DNA of 64,000 nucleotides, from contig NZ_AP028070.1 of NCBI RefSeq assembly GCF_030297175.1, forward strand, positions 1,116,001 through 1,180,000. The letters are read 5' to 3'. The notes beneath the pieces were generated by a model. The model had not been told where the DNA came from. It did not search any database and worked only from the letters and a program-made list of their open reading frames with translations. The position numbers and the translations under genes were made by a program. This DNA comes from Marinobacter sp. LA51. GTDB lineage: Bacteria > Pseudomonadota > Gammaproteobacteria > Pseudomonadales > Oleiphilaceae. Below, one piece after another: positions 60,033 through 64,000 of the stretch (position 1 is the first letter of the stretch; each line of letters starts with the position of its first letter).

Positions 60033-60836
60033 ATGAGTGAACAGTACGTTCTGGAGACCCGCAACCTTGTCAAAGAGTTCAAGGGCTTTGTTGCAGTCGA
60101 CGACGTGAATCTGAAGATTCAGAAAGGCCACATCCATGCCCTTATCGGTCCTAATGGCGCCGGCAAGACCACCGTTTTCAATCTTCTCACCAAGTTTCTA
60201 ATCCCCACCCGCGGCCAGATCCTGTTTAACGGCAACGACATCACCGCCCTGAAATCAGCGGCCATTGCTCGCAAAGGCGTGGTGCGTTCCTTCCAGATCT
60301 CTGCGGTTTTCCCGCACATGACCGCCCTGGAGAATATCCGGGTGGCGCTGCAGAGCTTTGAAGGCACCTCCTATAGCTTCTGGAAATCGGGAGCCAGCCT
60401 GAACCGGCTGAATGAGCGTTGCATGGATCTGCTGGATCAGGTTGGTCTGGCGGAATACGCCAACACAACCACCGTTGAGCTGGCCTACGGCCGCAAGCGG
60501 GCACTGGAGCTCGCCACCACACTGGCGATGGAGCCGGAGCTGCTGTTGCTGGACGAGCCAACCCAGGGTATGGGCGCCGAAGACGTTGACCGGGTCGTGG
60601 AACTGGTACGCAAGGCGGCCCAGGGCCGTACCGTGCTGATGGTGGAACACAACTTGAGCGTGGTCAGCAAACTGTGTGACCGGATTACTGTGCTGGCCCA
60701 GGGCGCGGTGCTCACCGAGGGTGATTACGACACGGTATCCGCCGACCCACGGGTTCGGGAAGTCTATATGGGGACAGATTCCAGTGGTGAGCGTGGCTCA
60801 TCGTCTGAAGCCAGCGAAGCGGAGGCGGCAGAATGA
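60033..60836 (+). CDS. Branched-chain amino acid-type ABC transporter ATP-binding protein (LivG-like)
   Basis: A 267-residue ATPase with Walker A GPNGAGKTTVFNLLTKF (about residue 38), LAYGRKRALELATTLAM signature (about 150), Walker B LLLLDEPTQGMG (about 170) and His switch MVEHNLSVV (about 207). LivG-type proteins power uptake of branched-chain amino acids, and also of organic acids or amides. An acidic Ala/Glu-rich tail ends it. It heads the Liv gene run and overlaps livF by 4 bp. An operator-like palindrome precedes it. Confidence 0.9.
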   Translation: MSEQYVLETRNLVKEFKGFVAVDDVNLKIQKGHIHALIGPNGAGKTTVFNLLTKFLIPTRGQILFNGNDITALKSAAIARKGVVRSFQISAVFPHMTALENIRVALQSFEGTSYSFWKSGASLNRLNERCMDLLDQVGLAEYANTTTVELAYGRKRALELATTLAMEPELLLLDEPTQGMGAEDVDRVVELVRKAAQGRTVLMVEHNLSVVSKLCDRITVLAQGAVLTEGDYDTVSADPRVREVYMGTDSSGERGSSSEASEAEAAE

Positions 60837-61555
60837 GCCAGGCCCAGCAGAAAGAATACGAACAGTTGCGGGTTTCCGGGCTGCACTCTTTTTACGGCGA
60901 ATCCCACATCCTCCACGGCATTGATCTGGTGGTGAACCGGGGTGAGCTGGTTACGTTGCTTGGCCGTAATGGTGCAGGCCGCAGTACTACCCTCAAATCG
61001 ATCATGAACATGGTGGGTCGTCGCACCGGTTCCATCATGATCAATGGGGAGGAGACGATGTCTTGCGCCCCGCACCATATTGCCAGATTAGGTGTCGGCT
61101 ACTGCCCCGAACATCGGGGCATTTTTTCGGCCCTCAGTGTCCAGGAAAACCTCACTCTGCCGCCGGTTGTGCGCAGTGGCGGTATGAGCCTGGAAGAAAT
61201 CTACACCATGTTCCCCAACTTGTACGAGCGTCGCTTCAGCCAAGGCACCAAGCTGTCTGGCGGTGAGCAGCAGATGCTGGCCCTGGCCCGCATCCTGCGC
61301 ACCGGCGCCAACATGCTGTTGCTGGATGAGATCACCGAGGGCCTGGCTCCGGTAATCGTCGAGAAACTTGGTCATGTTCTTACCAAGCTCAAGGAAAAGG
61401 GCTTGACGATCGTACTCGTGGAGCAGAATTTTCATTTCGCAGCGCCCCTGGCTGACCGGCATTATGTCGTTGAGCACGGGCAGATTGTGGAAGAAATCAG
61501 TGCCAATGAACTGAGTGCCAAGCAGTCGGTGCTGGATAGCTATCTGGGGGTATGA
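60833..61555 (+). CDS. Branched-chain amino acid-type ABC transporter ATP-binding protein (LivF-like), Walker A Lys replaced by Arg
   Basis: A 240-residue ATPase. Signature LSGGEQQMLALARIL (about residue 141), Walker B MLLLDEITEGLAP (about 161), His-switch equivalent LVEQNFHFA (about 198; Gln-Asn as in LivF). The Walker A motif reads GRNGAGRSTTLKS (about 44-56), with Arg where Lys is normal. The CGC codon is clear, so this is not a reading error in frame. If the change matters, this subunit may bind ATP more weakly. The start overlaps livG by 4 bp. Confidence 0.88.
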   Translation: MSQAQQKEYEQLRVSGLHSFYGESHILHGIDLVVNRGELVTLLGRNGAGRSTTLKSIMNMVGRRTGSIMINGEETMSCAPHHIARLGVGYCPEHRGIFSALSVQENLTLPPVVRSGGMSLEEIYTMFPNLYERRFSQGTKLSGGEQQMLALARILRTGANMLLLDEITEGLAPVIVEKLGHVLTKLKEKGLTIVLVEQNFHFAAPLADRHYVVEHGQIVEEISANELSAKQSVLDSYLGV

Positions 61556-61633
61556 CCCAGAAATAGGAAAGAACGAGCGTTAAAAAGCAAAAATAAACCT
61601 GAAACAACGCAACACAGTAGCGGAGATACAACA

Positions 61634-62845
61634 ATGACAATGATGAAAAAGCTTCTGACCTCAGCCGTTGCCTCAGCCATGATGGCTACTGGTGCCCAGG
61701 CTGCAATTTCCAACGATACCGTAAAGATCGGCTACCTGGCGGACATGTCTGGTACCTATCGTGATCTGGCCGGCCCGAACGGCCTGAAAGCCATGGAAAT
61801 GGCCATCGCCGATTTCGGCGGTGAAGTGAATGGCGCCAAGATTGAAGTGGTCAGCGCCGACGACCGTAACAGCGCCGACGTTGCCTCCAGCACCGTGCGT
61901 CGCTGGGTTGAGAACGAAGACGTGGATCTGGTTGCCGGCCTTGTCGCTTCATCCGTTTCCATCGCGGTGAGTGACATTCTGGAAGAGAACGGCCGCCTTG
62001 GTATCGTTTCCGGTTCTGCGGCCTCCAGCATCACCAACGAGCACTGCACCCCGAACCACATTCACTATGTGTACGACACCTACCCGCTGGCTAACGGTAC
62101 CGCCAGTGCCGTGGTGAAAGAGGGCGGTAAAACCTGGTACGTCCTGACCGCCGATTACGCTTTCGGCCATGCTCTGGAAGGCGACGTTACTCGCGTGGTT
62201 GAAGCCAACGGTGGTGAAATCATCGGAACCCTGCGTCACCCGTTCCCGACACCTGACTTCTCATCGTTCATCCTGCAGGCCCAGGCTTCAGGTGCAGACG
62301 TTGTTGCTCTGGCGAACGCCGGTGCCGACACCACCAACGCCATCAACACCGCCAGTGAGTTCGGCCTGACCCAGTCTGGCCAGACCCTTGCCGCGCTGCT
62401 GCTGTTCCTGAACGACGTGAAAGCACTGGGTGTTGAAGCCGCCCAGGGTATCCAGCTGACCACTGGCTGGTACTGGGACATGAACGACGAGACCCGTGCC
62501 TGGTCTGATCGCTTCATGGAAGAAACCGGCGCACGTCCGACCATGATTCACGCCGGTGTCTACTCCAGCACCATGCAGTACCTGAAGGCCATCGAAGCCA
62601 CTGGTTCTGACGATGCCCAAACGGTTCGTAAGCAGATGATGAACACGCCAATCAACGACATGTTCACCAAGAACGGTGTGATTCGTGAAGACGGCCGCAT
62701 GGTGCACGACATGTACCTGGCGGAAGTTAAAACTCCGGCCGAGTCCAAGAACGAGTGGGACCTGTACAAGATCCTGCGCACCATCCCGGCTGAAGAAGCT
62801 TACCGTCCGCTCTCTGAGAGCAAGTGCCCTCTGGTTAATAAGTAA
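61634..62845 (+). CDS. ABC transporter substrate-binding protein (LivJ/LivK type)
   Basis: A 403-residue periplasmic binding protein. Signal peptide KKLLTSAVASAMMATGAQA (cleavage after about residue 23). The mature part starts ISNDTVKIGYLADMSGTYRDLAGPNGLKAMEMAI and has the type I binding fold with LVAGLVASSVSIAVSDIL and FVSGSAASSI-like VSGSAASSITNEHC. It should bind the ligand of the Liv-type transporter encoded around it. A Cys pair (SSITNEHCTPNH, and a final Cys in SESKCPLV) could form a disulfide. The ligand is not predictable. Confidence 0.9.
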   Translation: MTMMKKLLTSAVASAMMATGAQAAISNDTVKIGYLADMSGTYRDLAGPNGLKAMEMAIADFGGEVNGAKIEVVSADDRNSADVASSTVRRWVENEDVDLVAGLVASSVSIAVSDILEENGRLGIVSGSAASSITNEHCTPNHIHYVYDTYPLANGTASAVVKEGGKTWYVLTADYAFGHALEGDVTRVVEANGGEIIGTLRHPFPTPDFSSFILQAQASGADVVALANAGADTTNAINTASEFGLTQSGQTLAALLLFLNDVKALGVEAAQGIQLTTGWYWDMNDETRAWSDRFMEETGARPTMIHAGVYSSTMQYLKAIEATGSDDAQTVRKQMMNTPINDMFTKNGVIREDGRMVHDMYLAEVKTPAESKNEWDLYKILRTIPAEEAYRPLSESKCPLVNK

Positions 62846-62857
62846 GAGCGTAACCCA

Positions 62858-62892
62858 GGGGACCCTTCGGCGAATTGAGCCGGAGGGTCCCC
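62858..62892 (+). other. Strong hairpin between the substrate-binding protein gene and livH
   Basis: GGGGACCCTTCGGC (62858-62871) and GCCGGAGGGTCCCC (62879-62892) pair over 14 bp with one G-T pair, loop GAATTGA. No T run follows. Such stems after binding-protein genes typically protect the upstream mRNA and cause unequal expression, fitting higher need for binding protein than permease. Confidence 0.7.
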
Positions 62893-62949
62893 GGAATCCG
62901 CAGCGGTGGTCTTTGCGCCCCCGTCTGCGCAGCTTCTGGAGTTAGCAAC

Positions 62950-63837
62950 ATGTCCATGATTTTCGGTGTCCCCCTTGCTGTGCTGTCTGGTCAGCTTCTG
63001 ATCGGGGTCATTAACGGTGCGTTCTACGCACTGTTGAGTCTCGGGCTTGCCGTCATATTCGGTCTGCTCAAGATCATCAACTTTGCCCACGGGGCAATGT
63101 ACATGCTCGGTGCAATGGTCACCGTCATTATGTTCGATGTAATGGGTGTCAACTACTGGGTTGCCCTGTTTATGGCACCGTTGCTGGTAGGCGCGGTCGG
63201 GGTATTGATCGAGTACTTCCTGCTTCGCCGCATCGCCGGCCAGGACCACATCTACAGCCTGTTGCTGACCTTTGGTATTGCTCTGTTGATGCAGGGTGTA
63301 CTGACTAATATCTATGGTGTATCCGGCCTGCGTTACTCTATGCCGGATCTCTTCAAGGGCGGGATCAACCTCGGGTTTATGTTCCTCCCGTACTATCGGG
63401 CCTGGGTTATCGGCATCGCGCTGGTGGTGTGCTTCGGTACCTGGTTCATGATCGAGAAAACCAAGCTCGGTGCTTATCTGCGCGCCGGTACCGAAGATGC
63501 CCAGCTGATGCAGGGCTTCGGTATCAACGTGCCGCTGCTGGTCAGTCTGACTTATGGCTTTGGTGTGGCTCTGGCGGCGTTCGCCGGTGTCCTGGCAGCG
63601 CCCATCTACTCGGTGACACCGGTAATGGGCTCGCACATTCTCATTACCGTGTTCGCTGTGGTGGTGATTGGCGGTATGGGGTCCATTAGTGGTGCGATTA
63701 TCACCGGCATCCTGATGGGTGTTGTGGAGGGCCTCACTAAAACCTTCTACCCGCCTGCTTCGTCCGCAGTGATCTTCCTGGTCATGGTGGTAGTTCTGAT
63801 GTTCCGGCCTGCGGGTCTGTTTGGTAAGGAGGCGTAA
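62950..63837 (+). CDS. Branched-chain amino acid-type ABC permease (LivH-like)
   Basis: A 295-residue membrane protein with eight or so hydrophobic helices. LivH-type sequence: GVINGAFYALLSLGLAVIFGLLKIINFAHGAMYMLGA at the N-terminus, and the permease loop IEKTKLGAYLRAGTEDAQLMQGFGINV (about 172-198), followed by VVVIGGMGSISGAIITGILMGVVEG. The ATG at 62950 was chosen because GGAG is eight bases upstream; the frame opens at 62875 in the hairpin region. It is followed by livM at 2 bp. Confidence 0.92.
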   Translation: MSMIFGVPLAVLSGQLLIGVINGAFYALLSLGLAVIFGLLKIINFAHGAMYMLGAMVTVIMFDVMGVNYWVALFMAPLLVGAVGVLIEYFLLRRIAGQDHIYSLLLTFGIALLMQGVLTNIYGVSGLRYSMPDLFKGGINLGFMFLPYYRAWVIGIALVVCFGTWFMIEKTKLGAYLRAGTEDAQLMQGFGINVPLLVSLTYGFGVALAAFAGVLAAPIYSVTPVMGSHILITVFAVVVIGGMGSISGAIITGILMGVVEGLTKTFYPPASSAVIFLVMVVVLMFRPAGLFGKEA

Positions 63838-63839
63838 TC

Positions 63840-64000
63840 ATGAGCCAGTCATTCGATTCGACGGCGATTCATCAAGCCATCCTGGAACAGCAGAAAGCCG
63901 ATGGCCGCAAGAAGATGTTACTCAACGCGGTGCTGGTCCTGCTTTTGGTCGCCGCCCCGTTTGTGCTGTACCCGGTCTTCCTGATGAAGATCCTGTGTTT
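63840..64000 (+). CDS. Branched-chain amino acid-type ABC permease (LivM-like), 5' part only
   Basis: The first 53 residues are visible before the window ends. They comprise a hydrophilic start (SQSFDSTAIHQAILEQQKADGRKKM) and the beginning of a membrane helix (LLNAVLVLLLVAAPFVLYPVF). Position directly after livH and the family order livG-livF-SBP-livH-livM support LivM. The rest lies beyond 64000. Confidence 0.75.
   Translation, partial: MSQSFDSTAIHQAILEQQKADGRKKMLLNAVLVLLLVAAPFVLYPVFLMKILC

Noticed and set aside
1..64000. tRNA, rRNA, insertion sequences, prophage or CRISPR arrays
   Set aside because: No cloverleaf-like sequence, transposase motif, terminal inverted repeat, phage structural gene or regularly spaced repeat was recognised by eye.

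Overview
The window looks like chromosomal DNA of a marine gammaproteobacterium, most likely Marinobacter or a close relative. That rests on moderately GC-rich, densely packed genes, AGGAGG-type ribosome binding sites, and the gene families present (DUF1631-GGDEF protein, PA2778/PA2779-type pair, mmsR-mmsAB valine genes, acyl-CoA and Liv-type ABC clusters). No similarity search was possible, so the genus is an inference. I saw no rRNA, tRNA, IS element, prophage or CRISPR array.

Layout. 1-9.9 kb: 3' part of a large c-di-GMP-type DUF1631-GGDEF protein (cut by the window edge), a monooxygenase-fold protein, a large lipoprotein, an MscS-type channel, a pirin, a dienoyl-CoA isomerase-like crotonase, a CPBP protease and two small membrane proteins. 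9.9-20.6 kb: a divergent ArgP/ArgO-type pair with a 28-bp dyad between them, then housekeeping and stress genes (NlpC/P60, YedK/HMCES, ArfB, Ohr, ThpR, a GNAT-nitrilase fusion, RluF) and three hydrolase or SDR genes. 20.7-30 kb: a remnant of a solute-binding protein before a FetAB-like ABC pair, a COG0523 metallochaperone GTPase, a PA2778/PA2779 pair, a Ser/Thr kinase-PP2C phosphatase-FHA trio, and a YebC family regulator. 31-37.9 kb: an almost complete valine degradation cluster (mmsR divergent from mmsA, then isobutyryl-CoA dehydrogenase, enoyl-CoA hydratase, 3-hydroxyisobutyryl-CoA hydrolase, mmsB).

38-51 kb is the accessory part, with every convincing gene on the minus strand. It holds a P-loop/GNAT fusion, a decayed LysE gene, a membrane gene with no canonical start codon, a choice-of-anchor I lipoprotein and, at 47.25-51.0 kb, the most interesting structure: an integron-type gene cassette array without a visible integrase. 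Five single-gene cassettes are each followed by an attC-like imperfect palindrome, with stop codons at or next to the site. The cassette proteins are a HEPN (AbiU2-like) protein with an Rx4-6H motif, an EVE/PUA-like protein, a protein with a RAMA-like C-terminus, a 413-residue PD-(D/E)XK-like protein and a DUF5677-type helical protein. Such folds recur in anti-phage and nucleic-acid-targeting systems, so the array is a candidate defence-cassette store. The region may extend in degraded form to 45.74 kb.

51.4-64 kb: an orphan type VI secretion VgrG, an AI-2E family permease, a zinc-type alcohol dehydrogenase family protein and a proline racemase family protein. Then comes an acyl-CoA catabolic/transport cluster (acyl-CoA synthetase, hotdog thioesterase, alpha/beta hydrolase, LivG, LivF, substrate-binding protein, LivH, partial LivM). 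Two palindromes of related sequence, before the synthetase and before livG, suggest one shared regulator, possibly of the LiuR type.
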